Assembly: GCA_041402045.1 (NCBI GenBank) | Contig: JAWKSZ010000012.1 | Coordinates: 80,414 to 144,413 of the forward strand | Length of the DNA stretch: 64,000 bases | Reading direction: 5' to 3' | Source: JAGQRJ01 sp041402045 | Lineage (GTDB): Bacteria; Planctomycetota; J058 | Part shown: in pieces, positions 41,175 through 48,968 of the stretch | Position numbering within the stretch: position 1 is the first letter of the stretch | Layout of the letters: every line of letters starts with the position of its first letter | The notes under the pieces: model-generated | Database searches by the model: none | Seen by the model: only the letters and a program-made list of their open reading frames with translations | What the model was told of the DNA's origin: nothing | Translations under genes and position numbers: made by a program

Positions 41175-42121
41175 CGCCGCTGGCGCAGGCGGCGGTTGAT
41201 CCCTTCGCGGGCCTCGCCGTTCTCTGCGCCCTTCGAGGGGGTGTCCTTGGAGGGGCCGGCGTCGGTGCTCGACGCGTTGCCGCCGTCGAGGGCCGGGGCC
41301 ACGCCCCCGGCGGGGCGCTCGCGCCCGATCCCGAACACCTTGCCGTAGTCGTCGAGCTCGCCCAGGCGGCCGGCGCTGGACCTGCGCAGGCGGCGCACGT
41401 CGCCGTCGCGCTCGGCGGAGGCCTGGGGGTCGTGCCCCGCGAGCGCCTCCTCGAACGCGGGGGTCCACATGTCCCCGAAGCCCATGTCGCCGCTGGTGTC
41501 GTCCTGGAGCACGTCGTAGGGGCCGAGCTGAGCGCGCGCGTGGAACACCGGCGGCAGGTCGTCGATCCCGGTCGCGGCCCAGGCCGCCTCCATGAGCTCC
41601 ATGGCGCGCGCCGGATCCTTGACCGCGGGCCCGGCGATCGCGAGCACGTAGGGGCCGCGGGCCTGGAGCACGTAGGGCCCGCTGTCCTTGAAGTCGAAGG
41701 CGCGGTCGTAGATCGCGAAGTTCTGCGACTCGACCAGGCCCTCGAACTCCAGGGCACGCACGGTGAAGGGCTCGCCGCTGGCCGGGGTGTAGCGGACCTC
41801 CGCCCCGCGCAGCGACACGGGGTTGAACGGCTCGCCGGTCAGGACCCCCTCGCGGAAGTAGGGCGCGGCCTTCTCCACCTGGCCCTCGACCCGCGCGCCG
41901 AGCCCGCCGCCGAGCTGCTGCGCCCAGCCGTCGTTGCCCGGGCCCGCGCGCTCGTCGCGGGAGCTGCGGGTCGCGGGCGGCGGCGCGCCGAGGTCGACCG
42001 TGTCGAGCTCAAGCTCCTTCAGGGGCGGCACCTCGAAGTCCGGGAACACCGGCGTGTCTTGGGCGCTGGCCCAGGCCGTCAGGCTCAGGGTGCAGGCAGC
42101 GACGGTCAGCGCTCGAATCAC
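41171..42121 (-). CDS. Secreted uncharacterised protein
   Basis: 316 residues. MIRALTVAACTLSLTAWASA is a standard signal peptide with cleavage before QDTPVF. The mature domain (~residues 60-230; VSLRGAEVRYTPASGEPFTV, ALEFEGLVESQNFAIYDRAF, GPYVLAIAGPAVKDPARAME) looks like a single folded unit, and the C-terminus is low-complexity and basic (EGINRRLRQRR). Function unknown. ATG 42121; preceded by GAAGGACG. Confidence 0.8.
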   Translation of the reverse strand: MIRALTVAACTLSLTAWASAQDTPVFPDFEVPPLKELELDTVDLGAPPPATRSSRDERAGPGNDGWAQQLGGGLGARVEGQVEKAAPYFREGVLTGEPFNPVSLRGAEVRYTPASGEPFTVRALEFEGLVESQNFAIYDRAFDFKDSGPYVLQARGPYVLAIAGPAVKDPARAMELMEAAWAATGIDDLPPVFHARAQLGPYDVLQDDTSGDMGFGDMWTPAFEEALAGHDPQASAERDGDVRRLRRSSAGRLGELDDYGKVFGIGRERPAGGVAPALDGGNASSTDAGPSKDTPSKGAENGEAREGINRRLRQRR

Positions 42122-42303
42122 AAGGACGTCCTTCCACGCCCTCGCAGTGCAACCCGAGTGCCGGTGGGCGGCTTGTTGCGGGGCTGGGGGTTGGAGCGAG
42201 AGCGTCCAGCCTGGACGGGTCCCCGGCCCGAGAGCTCGTCAGGACGGGCGCACGACGTACCCCCGAAGCAACGTGGGGCCAATTGGCAGGGCGCGCCACG
42301 AGA

Positions 42304-42849
42304 TTAGCTTCTAGCGTAGACGGCCACGCAGTCTGCGTCTGCGATCACGAAGGTGCGCCCTGTAGGGGAGAACCCACAGGCTACGAGCTCCTCCCCTGCC
42401 TCATACGCGACCTTGCACCAGCCCGAGTCGGGATCGAACAGGCTTGCTCCAGGCGGCTCGAGCACAACCGTTGGGTGGTTCCAGAGCAAGTAAATGACCC
42501 TGACCGACCACTCGTCTGCCGTCGAAGCTGGGAGCCCGCCACCAGAGACGCCTGAGGTGCGAACCGAGCTCCCAGCAAGGGGTCCAATCCCCTCACAGCA
42601 CAGGCGCACCGGATCGAACCAGTCCCCAATGCTTGCGTGGGCCTCGATCGCAAGCCTTCTGCCACTTCGACAATCAAGAACTTCCCTGTGGCTTCGCGCA
42701 ACGAGCAGCAGGTGATCGGAGGACTCCGCAAACCCGAGCTCTCTCAAGCCGGAGCGGAGGTGCTGCGTCACTAGAACCCAAGGCGCAGGTGGGGGCAGTT
42801 CACGCATGCCTTCAATCCTGCGCGCGATCTCCTCCGCATAGGGGTCCAC
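42304..42849 (-). CDS. Conserved uncharacterised protein
   Basis: 181 residues, cytoplasmic. The segments SSDHLLLVARSHREVLDCRS, CCEGIGPLAGSSVRTSGVSG and SGGGLPASTADEWSVRVIYL belong to a widespread family of unknown function found in actinobacteria and others, where a C-terminal part reports a read-out such as GRTFVIADADCVAVYARS. GTG 42849 is used, with TAGGTC 9 nt upstream. A+T is higher than in neighbours, hinting at transfer. No operon partner. Confidence 0.75.
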   Translation of the reverse strand: MDPYAEEIARRIEGMRELPPPAPWVLVTQHLRSGLRELGFAESSDHLLLVARSHREVLDCRSGRRLAIEAHASIGDWFDPVRLCCEGIGPLAGSSVRTSGVSGGGLPASTADEWSVRVIYLLWNHPTVVLEPPGASLFDPDSGWCKVAYEAGEELVACGFSPTGRTFVIADADCVAVYARS

Positions 42850-42861
42850 TTGAATCCCGAC

Positions 42862-43932
42862 CTACCGCGGGCGGAAGGCCACGGGGTAGATCCCCTCGCG
42901 GCTCACGAAGTCGACGACGCGGGCGTCGATCCGCACGCGGGCGGCGCCCACGTCGCGGCAGCGCACGCGCTGCCCGGCGCGGACCAGGCGCGCCTTGGCG
43001 ATCCGGGCGACCTGGCTCAGCTCGTTCGGGGTCGCGCGCAGCACGCAGCCGGGGAGCACGGCGTTCTCGGCGTTGACCTGGAACAGCTCGAGGACCTCGT
43101 CCGAGACCTCGCCCGCGACGAGCACCAGCGGGGGGGCGAAGGCGTCGGCGGAGAGCGGGATCAGGACCGTGAGCAGGTCGCGGGGGTTCACCAGGCGCTC
43201 GGCGCACACGATCCGCGCGTCGAGGAGGTCCACCCCGGCGGGGTTCACCAGCGAGAGCCCCGTGGCGCGCGCGGCCTCGCGGGACTGGGCGAAGCGCTGC
43301 ACGATCGTCTCCCGCGCCCGCGTGCTGCGCGGCCCCTCGTAGCCCAGGAGCCCGAGGTGCTTGGGGTCGTCGGGGTCGGGCCAGCTCGAGTAGACGGTCA
43401 CCAGCGCGATCCAGAGCGAGGCGCTCCCGGAGAGCAGCGCGCCCAGGAAGTAGCCGAAGGCGGACAGGCTCTGCAGCACGTCGACCTGCAGCAGGACCAG
43501 GGTCACGAGCAGCGAGACCAGCACCAGGCAGCAGCCGAGGCCCAGGAGCCATGCGGGCAGGCGCGGCAGGCCTGGGGCGCGGGCGGGGCGGCTGGCGCGG
43601 GTGCGGCGCGGGGCGCTGGCGCTGGGCGCGCGGGGGCGCGCGGTCTGCAGCCCCGTCGAGCCGGCGCCGCAGGCGGAGCAGCGCCCGCCGGCCTCGCTCC
43701 AGCAGGCCTGGTGGTGCCAGGCGCGGCAGCGGTTGCAGGCGAGCTGCTCGTGCTCGTTGGCGAGCACCGCCTCGTGGCAGAACGGACAGCGCGGGCCGTC
43801 GAACTGGATCTGGACCGCGGGCCCGAGGGCGTGCAGGGTGGCCTCGCTCGGCGAGCGCAGGGGCTCCTCGGCCTCGTCGGGGCGGGGGCGGACCTGGATC
43901 GGGAGCGGACGCTCGAGGTGCGCGTCCGCCAC
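42862..43932 (-). CDS. Prokaryotic RING-like zinc-finger protein with two membrane helices
   Basis: 356 residues, the intact representative of a family with broken copies at 1.5, 3.9 and 21.6 kb. The finger (~residues 49-92) is RCPFCHEAVLANEHEQL, CNRCRAWHHQACWSEAGG, RCSACGAG: C-x2-C, C-x2-C, H-x2-C and C-x2-C in cross-brace order. A basic Pro/Ala/Arg linker leads to two helices (LLGLGCCLVLVSLLVTLVLL and SAFGYFLGALLSGSASLWIA), then a ~190-residue soluble domain that could bind ligand or protein. Three bases separate it from the GGDEF-EAL gene upstream, so the two are co-transcribed. A membrane-localised signalling or adaptor role is inferred; ubiquitin ligase activity is not implied. Confidence 0.75.
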   Translation of the reverse strand: MADAHLERPLPIQVRPRPDEAEEPLRSPSEATLHALGPAVQIQFDGPRCPFCHEAVLANEHEQLACNRCRAWHHQACWSEAGGRCSACGAGSTGLQTARPRAPSASAPRRTRASRPARAPGLPRLPAWLLGLGCCLVLVSLLVTLVLLQVDVLQSLSAFGYFLGALLSGSASLWIALVTVYSSWPDPDDPKHLGLLGYEGPRSTRARETIVQRFAQSREAARATGLSLVNPAGVDLLDARIVCAERLVNPRDLLTVLIPLSADAFAPPLVLVAGEVSDEVLELFQVNAENAVLPGCVLRATPNELSQVARIAKARLVRAGQRVRCRDVGAARVRIDARVVDFVSREGIYPVAFRPR

Positions 43933-43935
43933 GGG

Positions 43936-45546
43936 CTACTCGAGGGGGGCGGGCTTGCCCCAGAGGTAGCCCTGGCCGTAGTCGAAGCCGAGCTTGCGGA
44001 CGAACTCGAGGTCCTGGTCGGTCTCGATCCCCTCGGCCACGAGGGGAATGTCCAGGGCGTCGGTGATCAGCTTCAGGCGCTGCAGCCAGTTGGTGCGGTA
44101 GGCGTCGTGGTAGGCGCCGGTCACCCAGCCGCGGTCGATCTTGACCACGTGGGGGCGGAGCACGATCAGGCTCTCGAGGCAGCTGCGCCCGAAGCCCACG
44201 TCGTCGACGGCGAGGTTCACGCCGGCCTCGCGCAGGACCTCGACCGAGTCCAGGAGGTAGGTCGGGTCGCCGAAGAGCTGGCGCTCGCCGAGCTCGAGGA
44301 ACACCTTGCGCCCGTCGAGCTCGCCCATGATCTCGAGCAGGCGGTCGGGGCCGGTGTCGAGGATCGTCGAGGGCAGGAGGTTCACGTGCACGTGGGCGTC
44401 GGGGGGCAGGCGCTTGCTGGCGAGCACGCAGGCCTCGAGGCAGCGCAGGTCGACGGCGTTGAGCACGCGCTCTTCCTGGGCGATCCGGAAGAAGTCGATC
44501 GGCATGTCGTAGGGGCCGACCGGGCCGCGGGTCAGGAGCTCGTTGCCGACCACGGCGCCGTCCTCGAGGCGCACGATCGGCTGCTGGACCACGCGGATCC
44601 CCTCGCCGCGGCAGAGCTGCTGCAGGACCTTGCTGCGCTCGGGGAAGGGCTCGTCGCGGGTCTCGGGGAGGACCGTGGTCCAGGAGATCCGGTTCTTGCC
44701 CGCGCGCTTGCTCTCGCGCAGCTCCCACTGGGCCTTCTGCAGGAGCTCCATGGCGGAGCGCGTCTGGTCGTTGACCTTGGTCGCGCCCAGGCTCGCGGTG
44801 ACCTGGATCTCGCCCGAGGCGTCCTCGATCCGGGCCTCGCCCAGGTGCAGGCGGATCTTCTCGCCGATCTTGAGCGCGACGTGGCTCGAGGCCTCGGGCA
44901 GGAGCACGAGGAACTCGTCGCCGCCGACGCGGGCGAGGATATCGCCGCCGCGCAGGCAGCCGCGGATCGTGAGCGCGGCCTCGCGCAGCACGAGGTCCCC
45001 CGAGGCGTAGCCCCAGGTCTCGTTCACGCGCTGGAAGTCGTCGAGGTCGATCAGGATCGCGACGCAAGAGCGGGCGTCCTCGAGGACGGTCGCGAGCTCG
45101 GCCTCGAGGCCCTCGCGGTTGAGGCAGCCGGTCAGCGGGTCGACGAGGGTCAGCGCCTCGAGCCGGTGGCGCACGCTGCCCAGCTCGCGCTCCATGCTCC
45201 GGCGCTCGATCGCGTAGTGCACGGCGCGGTCGACGACCTGGGGCGTGAGCTCCTGGCGGCTGAGGCGGTTGGTCGACTTCTTGGGCGGCGGGTCCTCGGT
45301 GAGGATCAGGAGCGCCGGGCGCTCGCCGGTCGGGTGCAGGTCCGCCCAGGGAGACTGGGGGTTCTGGATCACGTGCTCGCTGACCAGCGCGCAGTGGAAC
45401 GCGGTCTTGGCGAGCACCTGGCTCGCGCTCGACAGGTCGCGCGCGCACTGGATCAGGGCCTCGGGCAGAGCGGCGGCCAAGGTCGCGCGGAGCATATGCT
45501 CCGCTCCTGGGTCGGACTCGACGATCAGCACCCGCAGCATGTCCAC
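43936..45546 (-). CDS. GGDEF-EAL cyclic-di-GMP protein with receiver-like N-terminus
   Basis: 536 residues. Residues 1-~115 resemble a receiver domain (MLRVLIVESDPGAEHMLRAT). The GGDEF domain has GGDEF intact at 208-212 and the RxxD inhibitory site (RGGD) five residues before it, so diguanylate cyclase activity is likely. The EAL domain has E336 in the ELL signature, HVNLLPSTI, VFLELGERQL, VDDVGFGRS, VKIDRGWV, VAEGIETDQD and GQGYLWGKP; most metal-binding residues are present, though EAL reads ELL. It may make and break c-di-GMP. GTG 45546 lies 7 nt from a TAAGGT -10 box with TTGCGA 18 bp before it, so the transcript is probably leaderless. Confidence 0.93.
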   Translation of the reverse strand: MDMLRVLIVESDPGAEHMLRATLAAALPEALIQCARDLSSASQVLAKTAFHCALVSEHVIQNPQSPWADLHPTGERPALLILTEDPPPKKSTNRLSRQELTPQVVDRAVHYAIERRSMERELGSVRHRLEALTLVDPLTGCLNREGLEAELATVLEDARSCVAILIDLDDFQRVNETWGYASGDLVLREAALTIRGCLRGGDILARVGGDEFLVLLPEASSHVALKIGEKIRLHLGEARIEDASGEIQVTASLGATKVNDQTRSAMELLQKAQWELRESKRAGKNRISWTTVLPETRDEPFPERSKVLQQLCRGEGIRVVQQPIVRLEDGAVVGNELLTRGPVGPYDMPIDFFRIAQEERVLNAVDLRCLEACVLASKRLPPDAHVHVNLLPSTILDTGPDRLLEIMGELDGRKVFLELGERQLFGDPTYLLDSVEVLREAGVNLAVDDVGFGRSCLESLIVLRPHVVKIDRGWVTGAYHDAYRTNWLQRLKLITDALDIPLVAEGIETDQDLEFVRKLGFDYGQGYLWGKPAPLE

Positions 45547-45553
45547 GGTCTTG

Positions 45554-45583
45554 ACCTTAGCGATGGCCCTGCGTCCCTCGCAA
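45554..45583 (-). promoter_or_regulatory. Promoter of the GGDEF-EAL / RING-like operon
   Basis: On the complement: TTGCGA, 18-bp spacer, TAAGGT (45559-45554), then 7 nt to GTG 45546. Confidence 0.45.
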
Positions 45584-45724
45584 GGGCAAGCGTTGGGTAG
45601 AACCTCCTGGGTTCGCTGTAGTTACCGGCGGTGGCCCCCGCCCACGGGCGAGGGGTGAGTAACTCCCGCCCCTGCTTGGCCTTGGCCCTGGAGTCGGTCG
45701 GGGGTCCCGAGACCGGTCGGTCTG

Positions 45725-46591
45725 CTACTTGGCCTGCTTGCTGCGGTAGCGGTGGAGCTGGAACGCGGTCGCGGTGCGGATCGTGGTCAGGAGCGCCGAG
45801 GTCGGCACGAAGCGCGCCGGACCGGGGAGCGCTTGCTTCACCCAGCGCGCGAAGTCGAAGCGGTCGACGTGGCGCACGATCTTGCCCTCGGCGTCGAACT
45901 CGAAGTTCGCGTCGATCACGTTCACGACCTTGTTGCCGAACACGCTGTAGTTGGCGACCCAGCGCGCGACGCCGTAGCGCTCGCCCGCGCGCACGCCGCT
46001 GAAGGTGAGGGTCAGGTCCTCGGACTCGCAGAGCATGGCCCACATGCTCCCGGGCTCGTCGCCCTCGAGGTTGGGGAACACGCGGTCGCTGAAGCGCACG
46101 TTCGCGGCGTATTCCTGGGCCATGCCCGCGGCGTCCTTGCGCTGGAACGCCTCGTAGAACCGGCGGATCGTGGCCTCGTTGGCCGCGCTGCGCGGGCCCA
46201 GGCTCGCGCGCCCGACGAAGTTCAGCTTGCGCCCGAGCCGCTGCAGCTCGAGGCCGATCTGCAGGCCTTCGCTGAGCTCGGCCTTCCAGGGCGCGATCCC
46301 CAGCTGCTGGAGCCCGCCGGCCATGCCGCTGGTCGCGGCGAGGTCGCCGCGGAACACGTCGCCCGAGCGCGTGAGGGTCCCGGTCAGCTCGAGGGACTCC
46401 TCGCCGAGCTCCAAGGCGACCTTCACCGCGAGCTTCTCGCGCTGCCGGATCACGGTCTGCCCGGCGTCGAGCAGGTCGAGGCTGCCGCTGCCCGCGTCGC
46501 CGCGCAGGGCGTAGTGGGTGGGGAAGTCGGCCAGGGCCGGGGTCAGGGTGCACAGCGCCAGCGCCAGCGCCAGGGGGATGGTTCGTGTCAT
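45725..46591 (-). CDS. Secreted protein with SnoaL-like domain
   Basis: 288 residues. The start at 46591 gives MTRTIPLALALALCTLTPAL with cleavage after ALA; the upstream frame lacks a signal. Residues ~30-135 form a beta-rich domain (GSLDLLDAGQTVIRQREKL, GTLTRSGDVFRGDLAATSG). From about residue 147 an NTF2/SnoaL-type fold follows: EATIRRFYEAFQRKDAAGMA, MWAMLCESEDLTLTFSGVRA, ARWVANYSVFGNKVVNVIDA, FEFDAEGKIVRHVDRFDFAR. SnoaL domains bind or isomerise small hydrophobic molecules, but in exported planctomycete proteins the ligand is unknown. Monocistronic. Confidence 0.8.
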   Translation of the reverse strand: MTRTIPLALALALCTLTPALADFPTHYALRGDAGSGSLDLLDAGQTVIRQREKLAVKVALELGEESLELTGTLTRSGDVFRGDLAATSGMAGGLQQLGIAPWKAELSEGLQIGLELQRLGRKLNFVGRASLGPRSAANEATIRRFYEAFQRKDAAGMAQEYAANVRFSDRVFPNLEGDEPGSMWAMLCESEDLTLTFSGVRAGERYGVARWVANYSVFGNKVVNVIDANFEFDAEGKIVRHVDRFDFARWVKQALPGPARFVPTSALLTTIRTATAFQLHRYRSKQAK

Positions 46592-46741
46592 GCGTTCCGA
46601 CTCTCTTGGCCTGGGTCCGTGCAACTCCTGGACCGTCCGGATTCGGCGTAAACCGCCCAAGCCCGCGGAACGCTCGTTCCAGACTCGGGTCGTGACCCAG
46701 TTGCGGGTCAGGCGACCGCGGGGGGCAGGGGTCTGGCTGCT

Positions 46742-47114
46742 TCAGGTCCCCAGCCAGCGCGCCCAGTCCGTGTTGGGCTCACCGTGCGGCTGCGTGGGCT
46801 GGCCGCGCGCCATAGCCTGCGCGAGGTCCCGCATGAACGGGACCTGACTGGGCAGCTCGCCCGCAGCGACGTTCGGCCTGGATCCCCGGCTCGACGCGCA
46901 GGCACGACCCGAAGGCCACCACGTCCCGGCAGAGCCCGTCCCCGGCTGGAGCGTCGACGATCGACTCGACGATCAGCGCCCAGTCGCCGCTGTCCCCAAA
47001 GGCCGAGATCCTGCCGCCCGCGAACTCGCAGTTCACGCTGTCGAGTACCGGCAGCACGTAGTCTCGGGCTGCCTGGTCCAGGGTGTCGAGGATCCGTGCG
47101 GTGAGGTCGCTCAT
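46742..47114 (-). pseudogene. Small uncharacterised protein with one frameshift
   Basis: From ATG 47114 the frame reads MSDLTARILDTLDQAARDYV, LPVLDSVNCEFAGGRISAFG, DVVAFGSCLRVEPGIQAE to about 46872. One frame over it continues convincingly as VAAGELPSQVPFMRDLAQAM, ARGQPTQPHGEPNTDWARWL-GT with a stop at 46742-46744. In the unshifted frame the tail is Arg/Ala noise (AERRCGRAAQSG). A single indel, therefore, in a protein of about 122 residues. Family not recognised. Confidence 0.6.
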
Positions 47115-47124
47115 GTGGGTGAGG

Positions 47125-47755
47125 GGCTCATGCTACGACCGCTCCGCTCCTGCGGAGAGCGCGGCGGGGGTGGGATGGGCGCAGGCGAGCTGCGCCCCTA
47201 CGAGACGTCGTGGGCGGGGCGTGAGGAGCTCCGCCGGCGCCAGAGCGCGGCGAAGGTCCCTCCAGCTTCGAGAGGTGGAGGGACGCACAGACCCGGGCGG
47301 GGGCAAGCCCCGCCCCTACCTCCGAGTGGGAGGGCGGGGCGGAAGCTCCGCTCGGGCGGGGCTGGCGGGTAGGCCCTCTGAGTCGGGGAGGTGGAGGGAC
47401 GCACAGACCCGGGCGGGGGCAAGCCGGGCAAGCCCCGCCCCTACCCGGGTGAGGGAGCGCGGCGGAGGCTCCGCTCGGGCGGGGTCGCCGCGGGAGTGCC
47501 CTCTGACGCGGGGAGGTGGAGGGCGCACAGACCCGGGCGGGGACAAGCCGAATCGTGTTCGGCACGCAGCCTGCGCCGCAGGTAACGACGCCTGGCCAGC
47601 GCGGAGCTCTTCTGCGGAGGCGTAGCCCTCACACAACGTAGGGGCGGGGCTTGTCCCCGCCCGGGTATGTGCGTCCCTCCACCCTTCGGAGTGGAGGGCC
47701 TACCCGCGGCGCCTGCTCGGGGACGAGCCCCGCCCCTACCCCTGTATAGGCACAC
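47125..47755. repeat. Dense array of dispersed palindromic repeats, cluster 7
   Basis: About seven hairpin cores of the GGGGCGGGG-CAAG-CCCCGCCCC type in ~630 bp. They alternate with CACAGACCCGGGCGGGG blocks, AGCTCCGCCGG/GAAGCTCCGCTCGG blocks and GAGGTGGAGGGACGCACAGA blocks. One unit (GGGAGGTGGAGGGACGCACA onward) is repeated nearly exactly around 47275, 47390 and 47510. The last part (47570-47755) matches cluster 6 closely. No gene is supported within it. Confidence 0.75.
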
Positions 47756-47786
47756 GCGCAGGCGAGCGTCGACGCCGCTGGGTCGC

Positions 47787-48833
47787 TCAGCGCATGTAGA
47801 GGGGAATGCGCTCGAAGGGGAGGCTGAGGATCGTGACCGCGATCGCGGTGCCGTAGACCTTGCCCACGCCGTCGCCTTGCCAGGAGCCGTCGCTGCCCTG
47901 GGAGCGCAGGAGGTACTCGCGGACCTGGGGGTAGTAGCGGCCCCAGTCGTCGCCGCCGACCTGCCAGTAGGCCTGGGCCAGGTAGAGGTGGGTGTAGAAC
48001 CAGTGCCCGTTGCGGTCGGCGATCTGAATGTTGCGCTTGCAGTACTGCAGGCAGCGGCGGGCGGCGGGGCTGTCGTACTGGCCGGCGTTGTAGAGCACCG
48101 CCGCGCCGGCGGCGGCCAGCGCGGGGCGGGAGGGGCCGCCCTGGGCGTTGTAGGCGATCCCGCCGTCGCGGTTCTGGGACTTCTCGATGTAGCCCACCGC
48201 GCGGCGGACGACGGTCACCGGGACCGCGATCCCCGCGTTGCGGCAGGCGCGCAGGGCCTGGACCTGGGTCACCGTGACCGAGCCCTCGTCGCCCTGGCTG
48301 TCGGGGGTGTAGAGCCAGCCGCCGGCGCCGCTCTGGCTCTTGCCGATCAGCTCGACCGCGCGACCGAGGACCTGCACGATCCGCTCCTCGGTGCTCGGCT
48401 CGAGCTCCTCGCCCAGGCAGCAGGCGAGGAACATGGTCGAGAACCCGTGCCCGTACATCGAGCGCGACTCCTCGCCGTTGGCGGTGATCAAGCCGCTGCG
48501 GGTCGCGTGCCGCGGGTCGAGGAGGAAGTTCACGATCCGCCGCACCTTCTCGGCGTGGCGCCCGCGGCTGGGGGTGTCGCCGTGGCCGAGGAAGGCCATG
48601 CCCGCGAGCGACGACATGGCGGTAGGGTAGACCCCGTAGCCGCCGGCGCCGCCGGCCTCGCCGAAGCTCCCGTCGCGGCGCTGGAACTTGGCCAGCCAGT
48701 CGACCCCGCGGTCGATCGCGCGCACGGTGGCCGGGGTCACGTAGGCCGGGAGCTCGCGCACCCCGTCCTCGTCCTGCGCCAACCCCGGAGCGCACAGCGC
48801 GACCGCGATCCCGAAAGCACCCAGGCTACGCAT
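47787..48833 (-). CDS. Secreted prenyltransferase/squalene-oxidase-repeat protein
   Basis: 348 residues with signal peptide MRSLGAFGIAVALCAPGLAQ. The mature part is an alpha-alpha toroid of QW/PFTB-type repeats: DWLAKFQRRDGSFGEAGG, GGWLYTPDSQGDEGSVTVTQ, IEKSQNRDGGIAYNAQGG, LLRSQGSDGSWQGDGVG. Conserved QxxDGxW/F turns are present, but no DxDD-type cyclase motif, so it is the planctomycete exported subgroup of unknown substrate, possibly protein- or lipid-binding. GGAGGCCGC precedes ATG 48833. It is divergent from the kinase at 48969. Confidence 0.9.
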   Translation of the reverse strand: MRSLGAFGIAVALCAPGLAQDEDGVRELPAYVTPATVRAIDRGVDWLAKFQRRDGSFGEAGGAGGYGVYPTAMSSLAGMAFLGHGDTPSRGRHAEKVRRIVNFLLDPRHATRSGLITANGEESRSMYGHGFSTMFLACCLGEELEPSTEERIVQVLGRAVELIGKSQSGAGGWLYTPDSQGDEGSVTVTQVQALRACRNAGIAVPVTVVRRAVGYIEKSQNRDGGIAYNAQGGPSRPALAAAGAAVLYNAGQYDSPAARRCLQYCKRNIQIADRNGHWFYTHLYLAQAYWQVGGDDWGRYYPQVREYLLRSQGSDGSWQGDGVGKVYGTAIAVTILSLPFERIPLYMR

Positions 48834-48956
48834 GCGGCCTCCTCGCCCGTCCATGGTAGCGCGACCTCGCGCCGCCAGGATCCCAGCGGCGCGCGCGAGG
48901 GACCTCCGGCGCCGCGCGGGCGCGAGGTGCCCGGGGCGGAGGAAGAGGCCCAGCGC

Positions 48957-48962
48957 TACCCT
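48957..48962 (+). promoter_or_regulatory. TACCCT -10 element, leaderless spacing
   Basis: TACCCT ends 6 nt before ATG 48969. No clear -35. Confidence 0.4.
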
Positions 48963-48968
48963 CACACC

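Noticed and set aside
47125..47755. CRISPR array
   Set aside because: Units are inverted as well as direct, differ in length and recur singly elsewhere; no unique spacers.
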